Shown here one piece after another: positions 27,555 through 36,810 of a stretch of DNA of 64,000 nt. Every line of letters begins with the position of its first letter. Position 1 is the first letter of the stretch. Origin of the DNA: Pseudomaricurvus alcaniphilus (GTDB lineage Bacteria > Pseudomonadota > Gammaproteobacteria > Pseudomonadales > Cellvibrionaceae). Both the position numbers and the translations under genes were made by a program. The stretch is taken from the NCBI RefSeq assembly GCF_011440395.1, contig NZ_JAAOIX010000005.1:1-64000 (forward strand), read 5' to 3'. The notes under the pieces are model-generated. The model saw only the letters and a list, made by a program, of their open reading frames with translations. It was not told the DNA's origin and ran no database searches.

Positions 27555-29396
27555 ATGAGCTTTATCCGCCGTATATTTTCCCTGTTCTGGCGCTTGATCA
27601 CCTGGCTTCGCGTGGGCCTGGCGAACCTTATTTTTATCCTGCTTATCATCATTGTGATTGCCGCCCTGTACCCCGAGGAAGAGCGCCAGATGCCCACCAG
27701 CATCGCCCTGCGCGTAGCGCCCAGCGGTTTCCTGGTGGACCAGTACAGCTACATCGACCCGCTCACCCAGATTATGCGCCCGGCCGAAGACCAACAGGTT
27801 GAGACCCGGGTGCGCGACCTGGTGGAGGCCATCAATAGCGCCGCCAGTGACCAGCGCATCACCGCGCTGGTACTGGAGCTGGGCGAGCTGTATGGCGGTG
27901 GCCTGAGCAAACTGCAGGAGGTCGGCACGGCGCTGGCCGCCTTCAAGCGCAGCGGCAAACCGGTCTACGCGCTCAGCGACAGCTACACCCAGGACCAGTA
28001 CTACCTGGCCAGCTTTGCCGATGAAATCATTATGCATCCCATGGGTGCCATGATCCTCACCGGCTACGGCAGCTATCGCCACTACTACAAGCAGGCGCTG
28101 GACAAACTCGCCCTCAATATGCACGTGTTTCGCGCCGGCGAATACAAGGATGCGGTAGAGCCCTACCTGCGCAACACCATGTCCGAGGCTTCGCGCGAGC
28201 ACAACAGTCGCTGGCTGGGCGAGCTGTGGAGTTCCTACACTGCCAATATCGAGCAACAGCGCTCGCTGGAAGCCGGCAGCATCGACGACTACATCAATCG
28301 TATGGATACTCACCTGGCCGCACACCAGGGCGACAGCGCTGCCGCGGCACAGGCCGCCGGCATCGTCGACACCCTGGCCACCCACCCGCAACAGCAGCAA
28401 CTGCTGGTCACGCGCCTGGGTCGGGACAAAAAACACGACGGCTACCGGGCGCTGGATTACCGCCACTACCTGGCCTTTGTGCAGCGCGACAAACTGCTCA
28501 ACCCGGTGCCGGACCAGATCGGCCTGCTGGTGGCCCGCGGCATGATCCTCGATGGCGAGCAGCCCCAGGGCAGCATCGGCAGTGAAACCCTGGCGCAGCT
28601 CATTCGCGAAGCCCGCGATGACGACGCCATCAAGGCCGTGGTAGTGCGCATCGACAGCGGCGGTGGCAGCGCCTTTGCCTCCGAGGTCATTCGCCAGGAG
28701 CTGGCGGCCACCCGCGCCAGCGGCAAGCCGATCCTGGTATCCATGGGCAGTGTCGCCGCTTCCGGTGGCTACTGGATTGCCATGGGCGCCGACGAAGTCT
28801 GGGCCACCCCCAGCACCATCACCGGCTCCATTGGCGTCTTCAGCGCCTTCCCGACCCTCGACACCAGCCTCGACAAACTGGGCATCCACAGTGACGGGGT
28901 TGGTACCACTGAACTGGCCGGCGCCCTGCGCATTGATCGGCCCCTGTCACCGCTGGTCGCCAATTTGCTGCAGCAGAGCGTCGACAGCATCTACCAGCGT
29001 TTTCTCAACCTGGTGGCGCAAGCGCGCGACAGCACCCCGGAACAAATCGACCGCATCGGCCAGGGCCGGGTCTGGACCGGCAGCAGCGCCAAACAGTTGG
29101 GCTTGGTGGATGAGCTGGGGCAACTGGAAGATGTGATTGCCGCGGCGGCCGACCGGGCCGGCCTGGACAGTTACGAGGTGGTAGAAGTGCACAAGCCGCT
29201 GACCCCGGCCGAGCAGATCATAAAGCGCCTGTCCGGTAAACTGCTGCAGGTGCGCACTCACCTGGCGGCACCCGGCTCGCAACTGGAGTTGCTGCTGGGG
29301 CTGGCCAGCCAGCAGTTGCAGCCGCTGCTGCAACTGCTCAACAGCAATGACCCGCGCAGTGTTTACGCCCACTGCCTGGATTGCGTCACCCCCTGA
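27555..29396 (+). CDS. sppA: Signal peptide peptidase SppA, 67-kDa type
   Basis: SppA is a membrane-bound serine protease that degrades cleaved signal peptides. The 613 residues have one N-terminal transmembrane helix and two tandem S49 domains. The catalytic Lys is in FRAGEYKDAVEPYLR of the first domain, and the Ser in VAASGGYWIAMGADEV of the second. The length matches the E. coli protein. A 169-bp repeat element lies 31 bases beyond its stop. Confidence 0.95.
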   Translation: MSFIRRIFSLFWRLITWLRVGLANLIFILLIIIVIAALYPEEERQMPTSIALRVAPSGFLVDQYSYIDPLTQIMRPAEDQQVETRVRDLVEAINSAASDQRITALVLELGELYGGGLSKLQEVGTALAAFKRSGKPVYALSDSYTQDQYYLASFADEIIMHPMGAMILTGYGSYRHYYKQALDKLALNMHVFRAGEYKDAVEPYLRNTMSEASREHNSRWLGELWSSYTANIEQQRSLEAGSIDDYINRMDTHLAAHQGDSAAAAQAAGIVDTLATHPQQQQLLVTRLGRDKKHDGYRALDYRHYLAFVQRDKLLNPVPDQIGLLVARGMILDGEQPQGSIGSETLAQLIREARDDDAIKAVVVRIDSGGGSAFASEVIRQELAATRASGKPILVSMGSVAASGGYWIAMGADEVWATPSTITGSIGVFSAFPTLDTSLDKLGIHSDGVGTTELAGALRIDRPLSPLVANLLQQSVDSIYQRFLNLVAQARDSTPEQIDRIGQGRVWTGSSAKQLGLVDELGQLEDVIAAAADRAGLDSYEVVEVHKPLTPAEQIIKRLSGKLLQVRTHLAAPGSQLELLLGLASQQLQPLLQLLNSNDPRSVYAHCLDCVTP

Positions 29397-29427
29397 ACCT
29401 GTCAACCCCTGTGCCTGAAAAACGAGC

Positions 29428-29596
29428 CTAGGAGCCTGTCGGACTTAGGGTTGCCCTGCTGCGAAAAAGCCGAATTTGGCCATTTTTTAACCATTTTTTC
29501 GTTAAATAGAACCACTATTCGCCTCAAAAATGGTTAAAAACTGACTCAAATCGGACTTTCTCTCGCTACGGGCACCTAAGTCCGACAGGCTCCTAG
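29428..29596. mobile_element. 169-bp MITE-like element, copy 2 (sppA/hda)
   Basis: This has the same 22-bp terminal inverted repeats and length as the copies at 8640 and 46067. It differs from the third copy at two positions. The CTAG at 29593-29596 supplies the TAG stop of hda on the minus strand. It lies between the convergent sppA and hda genes. Confidence 0.85.
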
Positions 29597-30324
29597 AACC
29601 CCAGCACGCGCTTGACAAAGGGAATGGTCAAGCGCCGCTGCTCCTCCAGCGAAACCCGGTCCAGCAGGCGCAGGGCGGCAAACAGCTTTTGGCTGTCGCG
29701 GGCGGAGCGCGACAGAATAAAACGCGCCACCTCGGGGCTCAGCTCCAACCCCAGGTCGCTGGCCCGAGCCTGCAGCGCTGCGCACTTGCTGTCATCATCC
29801 AGCGGCTGTACCTGATACACCAGCCCCCAGTTGAGGCGCGATTGCAAATCCGCCAGCGCCACCGGCAACTGCCGCGGGCTATTGCGGGCACCCATCAGCA
29901 CCCGCCGGCCGCTGTCGCGCATCAGGTTGAAAAAATGAAACAGCGCCCGCTCCCAGTCGGCCCGCCCCAACACTTCTTGCAGATCATCAAGACACACCAG
30001 GTCCAGGCTCTCCAGCCCCTCCAGCAATGCCGCCGGCTCTGCCGCCTGTAACTCCGCCAGGGGCAGATACTGGGCGCTCCCCCCTTGCACCTCGGCGTGG
30101 TGACAGGCAGCCTGCAGCAGATGCGAGATGCCCACCCCGACGCCACCCCACAGGAACACCGTCTGCTCACCCGCGGCCGACAGTTGCCGGGTCAGCACCT
30201 CGATCACCTGGGCATTGGCCCGGTCCGGTGCAATAAAGAAATTTTCAAAGGTGGCATCGTCATCCAGCTGAATGCCGAGCGACAACTGGCGAGGGGAGCG
30301 CCCCGATTGGGTGGAATCAACCAT
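29593..30324 (-). CDS. hda: DnaA inactivator Hda
   Basis: Hda is an AAA+ protein that, with the beta clamp, stimulates DnaA-ATP hydrolysis to prevent re-initiation. The 243 residues begin with the clamp-binding motif QLSLGI (14-19). The nucleotide loop is GGVGVGISHLL, with the lysine replaced as in other Hda proteins, and LVCLDDLQEV is the Walker B region. The C-terminus LTIPFVKRVLGF is typical. The stop TAG (TTC-TAG) is part of the adjacent repeat element. Confidence 0.93.
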   Translation of the reverse strand: MVDSTQSGRSPRQLSLGIQLDDDATFENFFIAPDRANAQVIEVLTRQLSAAGEQTVFLWGGVGVGISHLLQAACHHAEVQGGSAQYLPLAELQAAEPAALLEGLESLDLVCLDDLQEVLGRADWERALFHFFNLMRDSGRRVLMGARNSPRQLPVALADLQSRLNWGLVYQVQPLDDDSKCAALQARASDLGLELSPEVARFILSRSARDSQKLFAALRLLDRVSLEEQRRLTIPFVKRVLGF

Positions 30325-30388
30325 GTGCAGGCAACTTGTCAGGGAGTCTGGTAACTACAAAGCATAGACGGCCGGGCGCGCAAGTCAC

Positions 30389-31528
30389 TTAACCCGGCCA
30401 GCGGAAACGCAGCGGTTGCGGGGCACTGCCGCCGCCGTTATAGGGCGGCAGTGTGACACCCTGGCCCGGGCCGCGGGTAATCGCATCCAGTGGTATTAAC
30501 TTGCGGTCCAGTTGCAGGGCGTTGGTCAGGGAGTCGACATCGCCCTGCATTTGCAAGCGCAGCTGCAGGCGGTTGTCTTCCACCCCCAGCAATCGCAACT
30601 GGCGCACCACATCCAGCCCCGCCACATAGTTTATGGCCGCCACGTAAGCGGGGAAACTGTTGACCTCATGCAATTCCAGGGTCACCTCGGCACCGCCGCC
30701 ATTGCTGAGCACTATGGCGTACATGGCCGCCAGCTGCTCGGCAACGATGGCCAGTCCTTCGGCCACCAGCGCGGTTTCCTGCTGGTTTTCCAGGTCAAAG
30801 ACATCTTGCCGATCCCGGTGGATCAGCGACCAGGCCGCCAGCCACAGGCCTGAAGAAGTCTGGCTATAGCGCCCCACCACAATGGCATCCGCCTGGTAGC
30901 GACTCGAGGCCTCGCGAATTGCCTCGCTGTCCAGCTGCCAGATCTTCTCGGCATTGATCATCAGCCGGTCTTCCAGATCCAGCAGCGGGGTCACCAGCGG
31001 CAAGCCGCGCTCACGGGCGATATTCTGCACCGTGGCGGCGACCTCGCTGCTGTCCTGCAGCGACACCAGCTGGCGGCCGCGATCGAAATCATCGCGCACC
31101 AGCCAGACCAATACCGACGGCCGATTGGCCGACCACAAGGGCAGCCCGGCGGCGCTCAGCAGGCGCTCGATGCCCGACCTTGAAAAACTGATGATCAAGC
31201 GGCTGGCGGGCAACTGCTCGCCGTCGCGCAGCAGGGTTTCAGCGCTCGACTCGTAGCGATAGGCGTCCACCAGCTGGGCCGGATCGGCAATGGCGTTGCG
31301 CAGCGCCAGCAGGTTCGGCGCCCGGGAGTTACCGGTGACCCGCACCAGTACCTGGTTGAGGGCCTGTTCCACCGCCCGACGGCGCTCGCGGCTGCCCTGG
31401 TCCAGCACCAGTTCTTCCTGCTGGTAAAGATTTGCGACCAGCTCGGCGCTGGCGCCGGGCGACCACAAGCTGGCCAGCGGCAACCACCACAGCAGCAGTA
31501 AACTCGCCAGCTTCGGCAATGTGTTCAA
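30389..31528 (-). CDS. DUF2066 exported protein
   Basis: A protein of unknown function with 379 residues. It has a signal peptide (LPKLASLLLLWWLPLASLWSPGASA) and a DUF2066 domain (LVANLYQQEELVLDQGSRERRRAVEQALNQVLVRVTGNSR). The start is probably TTG at 31528, with AAGGAG seven bases upstream; no ATG precedes the signal peptide at a usable position. It is divergent from purM and upstream of hda, a linkage conserved in Pseudomonas. Confidence 0.85.
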   Translation of the reverse strand: MNTLPKLASLLLLWWLPLASLWSPGASAELVANLYQQEELVLDQGSRERRRAVEQALNQVLVRVTGNSRAPNLLALRNAIADPAQLVDAYRYESSAETLLRDGEQLPASRLIISFSRSGIERLLSAAGLPLWSANRPSVLVWLVRDDFDRGRQLVSLQDSSEVAATVQNIARERGLPLVTPLLDLEDRLMINAEKIWQLDSEAIREASSRYQADAIVVGRYSQTSSGLWLAAWSLIHRDRQDVFDLENQQETALVAEGLAIVAEQLAAMYAIVLSNGGGAEVTLELHEVNSFPAYVAAINYVAGLDVVRQLRLLGVEDNRLQLRLQMQGDVDSLTNALQLDRKLIPLDAITRGPGQGVTLPPYNGGGSAPQPLRFRWPG

Positions 31529-31831
31529 GTGCTTACTCCTTTTACAGGCCGACTGCGGCACTGCAACAGCTCGATACTCAGGCCGCGTATTATGCCCGTG
31601 GCCAGCGCTGACCACCAGCGGCAGTATTGGCAACCGCGGCCACAACGCCGTAGCCTGGGCCGACAAAGGCACTAACAGCGGCCGGTATTAACTGCTAGAA
31701 TACGCGCCGTTTCCTTCACCCCTAACTGACGAGCGCTGCTATTTCAAACGCCCAATACGCCGATCCGCCAGCGATGACCACCCGGCCGGGGAGCGATAAG
31801 TGATGAGCAGTCCAGGAATGATGACCAAACC
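31529..31831. other. Divergent intergenic region, DUF2066/purM
   Basis: Three hundred bases carry the two divergent promoters. A -10-like TAGAAT lies at 31696-31701 facing purM, but no convincing -35 was found. No PurR-type palindrome, RNA gene or repeat could be supported. Confidence 0.4.
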
Positions 31832-32899
31832 ATGAGCGACAACCAGTCCCACAGCGACAAGCAGACCCAATCCCTGAGTTACAAGGACGCCGGGGTCGAC
31901 ATCGACGCCGGCAATGCCCTTGTCGAACGCATCAAGAGTGTCGCCCAGCGCACCCGGCGCCCGGGCGTGCTGGCCGGCCTCGGCGGCTTTGGCGCCCTGT
32001 TTGAACTGCCCAGCGGCTACCGCGAGCCGGTGCTGGTCTCCGGCACCGACGGCGTCGGCACCAAGCTGCGCCTGGCCATGGACCTGGGCCTGCACGACAC
32101 CATCGGCATCGACCTGGTGGCCATGTGTGTCAACGACCTGGTGGTGGCCGGTGCCGAGCCGCTGTTTTTCCTCGACTACTATGCCACCGGCAAGCTCAAT
32201 GTGGATATCGCCACCGCCGTGGTGACCGGTATCGGCGCCGGCTGTGAGCAGGCCGGCTGCGCCCTGGTGGGCGGCGAGACCGCGGAAATGCCGGGCATGT
32301 ACGAGGGCGAAGACTACGACCTGGCCGGCTTCTGCGTCGGCATCGCGGAGAAATCCGAGCTGATCGACGGCAGCAAGGTGAGCGCCGGCGATGTCCTGCT
32401 GGGCGTCGCCTCCAGCGGCCCGCACTCCAATGGCTACTCCCTGATTCGCAAAATCATCGAGGTGAGCGGCGCCGACCTTAACCAAACCGTCGGTGACCGC
32501 CCCCTGGGCCAGGCGCTGCTGGAGCCCACCCGCATCTACGTCAAATCCCTGCTGCGCCTGATCAAGGAGTCCCGGGTGCACGCCATGTCCCACATCACCG
32601 GCGGCGGCCTGCAGGAAAATATTCCCCGGGTGCTGCCGGAGGACTGCAAGGCGGTGATCGACACCACAGCCTGGAGCCTGCCACCGGTGTTCCAGTGGCT
32701 GCAGCAGCAGGGCAACGTCGAGCCCTATGAAATGTATCGCACCTTTAACTGTGGTGTCGGCATGATCATCGCGGTGCCCGCCAGCGAACGGGACAGCGCC
32801 CTGCGCCTGCTGGCCGAGGCCGGCGAGACCGCGTTTGTGGTGGGCTCGGTGGCCAAAGCCAGCGGCGACGAAGAGCGGGTGGAGCTGCTCGGCCTTTAA
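31832..32899 (+). CDS. purM: AIR synthetase PurM
   Basis: PurM makes aminoimidazole ribonucleotide from FGAM with ATP in purine synthesis. The 355 residues have [20 protein letters not shown], the glycine-rich [28 protein letters not shown], and [12 protein letters not shown] in the middle. The length fits bacterial PurM. No strong ribosome site precedes the ATG. purN follows on the same strand. Confidence 0.96.
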   Translation: MSDNQSHSDKQTQSLSYKDAGVDIDAGNALVERIKSVAQRTRRPGVLAGLGGFGALFELPSGYREPVLVSGTDGVGTKLRLAMDLGLHDTIGIDLVAMCVNDLVVAGAEPLFFLDYYATGKLNVDIATAVVTGIGAGCEQAGCALVGGETAEMPGMYEGEDYDLAGFCVGIAEKSELIDGSKVSAGDVLLGVASSGPHSNGYSLIRKIIEVSGADLNQTVGDRPLGQALLEPTRIYVKSLLRLIKESRVHAMSHITGGGLQENIPRVLPEDCKAVIDTTAWSLPPVFQWLQQQGNVEPYEMYRTFNCGVGMIIAVPASERDSALRLLAEAGETAFVVGSVAKASGDEERVELLGL

Positions 32900-32992
32900 G
32901 GGCCGGGCCGCGTCCCGATATCCTCAGCTGTACGCAATCCCAAACCACGCCATTCCAAACAATGCAATCCGACCCAACAAACAGACTCCGCC

Positions 32993-33640
32993 ATGATTAA
33001 TCTTGTCGTATTGATTTCCGGCAGCGGCAGCAACCTGCAGGCCCTGATCGACGCCTGCGCGGCGGGCACGATTGACGCCCGCATCGCCGCTGTCATCAGT
33101 AACCGGCCCAACGCCTTTGGGCTGGAGCGGGCGCGCCAGGCCGGGGTGGCCGCCCACTGCATCGACCACACCGAATATGGCTCGCGGGAGGAGTTCGACT
33201 GCCAACTGCAGCAGCAAATCGATCACTACCAACCCGACCTGGTGGTGCTGGCCGGCTTTATGCGTATCCTCACCCCGGCGTTTACCCGTCACTATCTGGG
33301 CCGGATGTTGAACATTCACCCGTCGCTGCTGCCCAAGTACCCGGGACTCAACACCCACCAGCGGGCGCTGGATGCCGGCGACGCGAGCCACGGGGTGACC
33401 GTGCACTTCGTCACCCCGGAACTGGATGGCGGTCCCAATGTGGTGCAGGCGATTGTACCGGTGCTGCCCGCCGACGACGCCGCGGCACTGGCGCGGCGGG
33501 TACTGGCCCAGGAGCACGTTATCTACCCGCTGGCGGTGAGCTGGTTTGCCGAGGGGCGGCTGCAGATGGATGACAATCGCTGCCTGCTGGACGGCCAGCC
33601 GCTGCCGGCCAGCGGTTATATCATTGACTCGCGGCGCTGA
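32993..33640 (+). CDS. purN: GAR transformylase PurN
   Basis: PurN transfers a formyl group from 10-formyl-THF to glycinamide ribonucleotide. The 215 residues show the N-terminal phosphate loop SGSGSNLQALIDAC. The active-site segment is FMRILTPAFTRHYLGRMLNIHPSLLPKYPGLNTH, with conserved Asn and His, and the catalytic Asp is in HFVTPELDGGP. It lies 93 bases after purM. Confidence 0.96.
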   Translation: MINLVVLISGSGSNLQALIDACAAGTIDARIAAVISNRPNAFGLERARQAGVAAHCIDHTEYGSREEFDCQLQQQIDHYQPDLVVLAGFMRILTPAFTRHYLGRMLNIHPSLLPKYPGLNTHQRALDAGDASHGVTVHFVTPELDGGPNVVQAIVPVLPADDAAALARRVLAQEHVIYPLAVSWFAEGRLQMDDNRCLLDGQPLPASGYIIDSRR

Positions 33641-33675
33641 TAAACCCTTAGCAACGAGGTGTATCGGACACGACC

Positions 33676-34509
33676 ATGATCACTCTTCGCCCAGCGCTTA
33701 CCGGCCTGGCGCTGGCCCTGTGGCTAATCGCCCCGGCCAGCGCCAGCGCCCCGGCTGCCGCGACCATCGAACCCGCGACGGCAATTACCGCTACTATCGA
33801 TCCCACTGCGCCAGCGCCAGCCACCAGTACGGCGAGCAATCCGGCACAGGCCGCCAGCACCAGGCCCGTTCCCTTCAAGGCCAGGTACAAGGCCACCTAT
33901 TCAGGTATGGGGGTTAGCGCCGAGCGTTCGCTGCAACGACGGGCCGACGGCAGCTGGGAATACCGCTTCGACGCCAAATCCTGGCTGGCCGAGATCAACG
34001 AGCGCAGCCTGTTCCGCTGGGGCACAGACGGCCTGCTGATCCCCCGGCAGTACACCTATCAACGCCGGGTGCTGGGCCGCAACCGCGACCTCGAGTTGAC
34101 ATTTGACTGGCAAAACAAGGTCGCAACCAGCGTCAGCAAGGACAAATCCCGGCAAATTCCGCTCAGCGACAGCGTGTTTGATAAACTCAGCTACCAGCTG
34201 CAGTTGCGCCAGGACCTGATCAACCGCAAGTCCGCTTTCGAGTACCAGGTGGTGGACGGCAGCCGCCTCAAGACTTACACCTTCGCCGTCACTGGCGAGG
34301 AGCGACTCGACACCGCCGCCGGCCCGCTCGATACCATCGTGCTGGAACGGGTGCGGGAGGACAGCGAGCGCAGCACCGTACTGTGGTTCGCCAGGGACTG
34401 GGATTACCTGCTGGTGCGGATTCAACAGGTGGAAGAGGACGGCCAGGACTACGAAATCAACCTCGACTCGGCGGTGGTCAACGGCACCACCGTCAAAGGT
34501 GCGCGCTGA
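33676..34509 (+). CDS. DUF3108 exported protein
   Basis: A 277-residue protein of unknown function. A signal peptide (LTGLALALWLIAPASASA) is followed by an Ala/Thr/Pro-rich linker and a DUF3108 domain predicted to be beta-rich (PFKARYKATYSGMGVSAERSL ... VLERVREDSERSTVLWFARDWDYLLVRI). Location next to purN is conserved in Pseudomonas relatives. It is probably periplasmic. Confidence 0.87.
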   Translation: MITLRPALTGLALALWLIAPASASAPAAATIEPATAITATIDPTAPAPATSTASNPAQAASTRPVPFKARYKATYSGMGVSAERSLQRRADGSWEYRFDAKSWLAEINERSLFRWGTDGLLIPRQYTYQRRVLGRNRDLELTFDWQNKVATSVSKDKSRQIPLSDSVFDKLSYQLQLRQDLINRKSAFEYQVVDGSRLKTYTFAVTGEERLDTAAGPLDTIVLERVREDSERSTVLWFARDWDYLLVRIQQVEEDGQDYEINLDSAVVNGTTVKGAR

Positions 34510-34698
34510 TCAGCGACGCCGTTTTGGCGGCCATTATTACAAGCAATAACTGTGAGCAATGGCTGTGAGTAATGATTGGGAGCAAAAGCGGTGTGCAATA
34601 ACGGCACACTGCAGCTCATGCCGCGGGCGCTCCCCCCGCCCCACGCCCGGACCCAGTTGCAGACTCTACTGCACTCTGGCGCGAGGCTTCACTGAGCT

Positions 34699-35214
34699 TC
34701 ACTCAACTTCAAACAGCGGGTCGCCTTTCATCACCAGCTCGCCCTCCTTAACCGCGACCCGGACCAGCTTGCCGCTCTTGGGGGCGAGAATTTCATTCTC
34801 CATTTTCATCGCCTCCAGCACCAGTACCGACTGGCCCTCCTCCACCTGCTCGCCTTCCTGGGCCAACAGGGTCACCACCTGGCCGGGCATGCTTGCCAGC
34901 ATATCGCCGGGAATGGATTTCGGCGGTGGTGGCGGGCGATAGCGGGTGGACTCAATCTTTTCCACCTCCAGCCGGTAGGGCACGCCTTTCAGCACCACCT
35001 CCTCGGGAAAGCCGTCGGCCCGGGCCCGCACACTGACATGGTAGATCTTGCGATTAATCATCACCACTTTCAGTGCGCCGTTGACGTCGGTTTCGAGCAC
35101 CCGCACCTGGTAGCTATTCTTGTCGACAGTCACCGGCGACTCGTCGATAAAGTCGTACTTGCCATCGATGTCGACATTGTGGCGCATGTCCGCGCGCTTG
35201 ATTTGATATTTCAT
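34699..35214 (-). CDS. Biotin carboxyl carrier subunit
   Basis: The 171-residue acyl-CoA carboxylase carrier has an N-terminal domain of about 85 residues, then a proline-rich linker (YRPPPPPKS). A biotinyl domain with the acceptor lysine in LEAMKMENEI completes it. It is the third gene of a minus-strand carboxylase operon, 49 bases after the biotin-carboxylase-like gene. It is distinct from fatty-acid AccB, which usually pairs with accC directly. Confidence 0.9.
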   Translation of the reverse strand: MKYQIKRADMRHNVDIDGKYDFIDESPVTVDKNSYQVRVLETDVNGALKVVMINRKIYHVSVRARADGFPEEVVLKGVPYRLEVEKIESTRYRPPPPPKSIPGDMLASMPGQVVTLLAQEGEQVEEGQSVLVLEAMKMENEILAPKSGKLVRVAVKEGELVMKGDPLFEVE

Positions 35215-35263
35215 GGCGTTGCTAACATCCGTTGCAGTTTGCTATCTCCAGACTATTCCGGGG

Positions 35264-36781
35264 CTATTTCTGGCGGCTGAACAAATCGCTGGCCATATCC
35301 CAGATTTTCGAGCGCGAGTCCCGCCGCGCCTGGTCGAGCAGGTTCTGGTTATTGGCGTCGCGCTGAATCGAAAGTGCGGCGATCAGCGCGGCGATTTCCG
35401 ACTGCTCGCGGGTGCGAAAGTTTTCGTAAATCCGCTCGCGACTTTCCCCGTCGCTGATCAGCCGGGCATCGTACTGGCTGCGAACGAAATCCGGGTAGCG
35501 CATCAATGCCCGCATCAGCGGGATATTGGAGCGGATACCATCGATATGCATGCCGTCCAGGGCGGTGGTCATTTTCGCCAGCGCCCGCTCGCGACTGCTC
35601 TCGACCGCCATGACCAGCGCGATAATGGGGTCGTAGAAGGTGCCCACCGAGTCGCCAGAGCAGACATTGGTCTGGCTGTAGACTCCATCGCCGTAGGGCA
35701 GGTGCAAGCGCTCGATCACTCCCGGCGAGGGCACAAAGCCATGCTCCGGATCTTCCGCAGCAATAAACACCCCCATGGCCACACCGCGGGGCTCCACATC
35801 CTTCTGGGTAATGGTGAGCCGCTGCCTGGCTGCAATACTGACCTGTTCGCGCAAAATATCGACCCCGGTATGAAGCGCCGATACCGAGTGGGATGGCTGG
35901 ATATAGTCATTGATCTCGAGGAAGTAAGCCTGGTCGCTGGCGCTGTCGTAGAGGAACTCCACCGAGACAAAACCGCTGATCTTGAGCCGATTCATAAGAA
36001 TCTCTACCGCGGTTTTCAACCGGCCGCGCATAACGCTGGAGATACAACTGCTGGGAGTTTCGGTGACTACTTTGCGAAAGCGGCGCTGGATAGTGCACTC
36101 GCGCTCCGGAAAAATAACCAGGTTGCCAAACTGGTCGCGCGCCAGTGGAAACTCAATGTGGCGCGCACCGGGCAGGTATTTTTCCAGGTAGACATCCTCG
36201 GCGCGGGACAAATAGCGATCGGCCTGGCCCTTGATCTGGCGATAGTTCGGTTCGATGTCCGCCTCCCGCTCGATAACCCGAATCCCAATCCCGCCGTAAC
36301 CCTGGCTGGCTTTCATCATCAGCGGGTAGCCGATTTTCTCGGCCGCCGCCTTGAGCTCGGCGACCTCGGTGAGGGTATCACTGCCTGGCAAAACGGGCAG
36401 CCCAAGGCTGCGGGCCAGGCGGCGCAGCTGCGGCTTGTCTTCCAGCTGCACATCGGCCGCGTGCCCGGGGGCAATCAGCTGGATTCCCTTGGCTTGCAGC
36501 CGCTGGCGAAACACGGCGTTCTGGGCCAGGAAGCCGTAGCCAGGGTGAACCGCATCCACCTGCAGCTGTTCCGCCAGCGCGACAATTTGATCGATATCTT
36601 CATAGGGGATTCGGGAGTTGCCGACCTTGAGCTCGTGGGACTCATCGGCATTGCGCACCCCGGTATTTTGCCGGTCGCCGGGGTCGTAAACCGTAATGGC
36701 ACGGCACCCCAATTCTTTTACCGCCCGCACACAGTTGGCCTGGATCAGGCCGCGATTGGCTATCAGTACTCTGGAAAACAT
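35264..36781 (-). CDS. Biotin-carboxylase-like subunit, catalytic residues altered
   Basis: This is a 505-residue ATP-grasp protein of the AccC/PccA type. By hand alignment to E. coli AccC, ATP-side residues are kept: Lys in EDKPQL, KASQGYGG, His in RHIEFP, Lys in QRRFRKVV and Glu in LEIND (289). The residues that handle bicarbonate and biotin are changed: Arg292 to Tyr293 and Glu296 to Ser297 (NDYIQPSH), Arg338 to Phe339 (GVFIAAEDP). The Gly-rich loop is also diverged. It may not carboxylate biotin in the standard way. It lies between the carboxyltransferase and carrier genes. Confidence 0.88.
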   Translation of the reverse strand: MFSRVLIANRGLIQANCVRAVKELGCRAITVYDPGDRQNTGVRNADESHELKVGNSRIPYEDIDQIVALAEQLQVDAVHPGYGFLAQNAVFRQRLQAKGIQLIAPGHAADVQLEDKPQLRRLARSLGLPVLPGSDTLTEVAELKAAAEKIGYPLMMKASQGYGGIGIRVIEREADIEPNYRQIKGQADRYLSRAEDVYLEKYLPGARHIEFPLARDQFGNLVIFPERECTIQRRFRKVVTETPSSCISSVMRGRLKTAVEILMNRLKISGFVSVEFLYDSASDQAYFLEINDYIQPSHSVSALHTGVDILREQVSIAARQRLTITQKDVEPRGVAMGVFIAAEDPEHGFVPSPGVIERLHLPYGDGVYSQTNVCSGDSVGTFYDPIIALVMAVESSRERALAKMTTALDGMHIDGIRSNIPLMRALMRYPDFVRSQYDARLISDGESRERIYENFRTREQSEIAALIAALSIQRDANNQNLLDQARRDSRSKIWDMASDLFSRQK

Positions 36782-36810
36782 GGCTGGCCCTGGGATTGGT
36801 TGACTGGTAT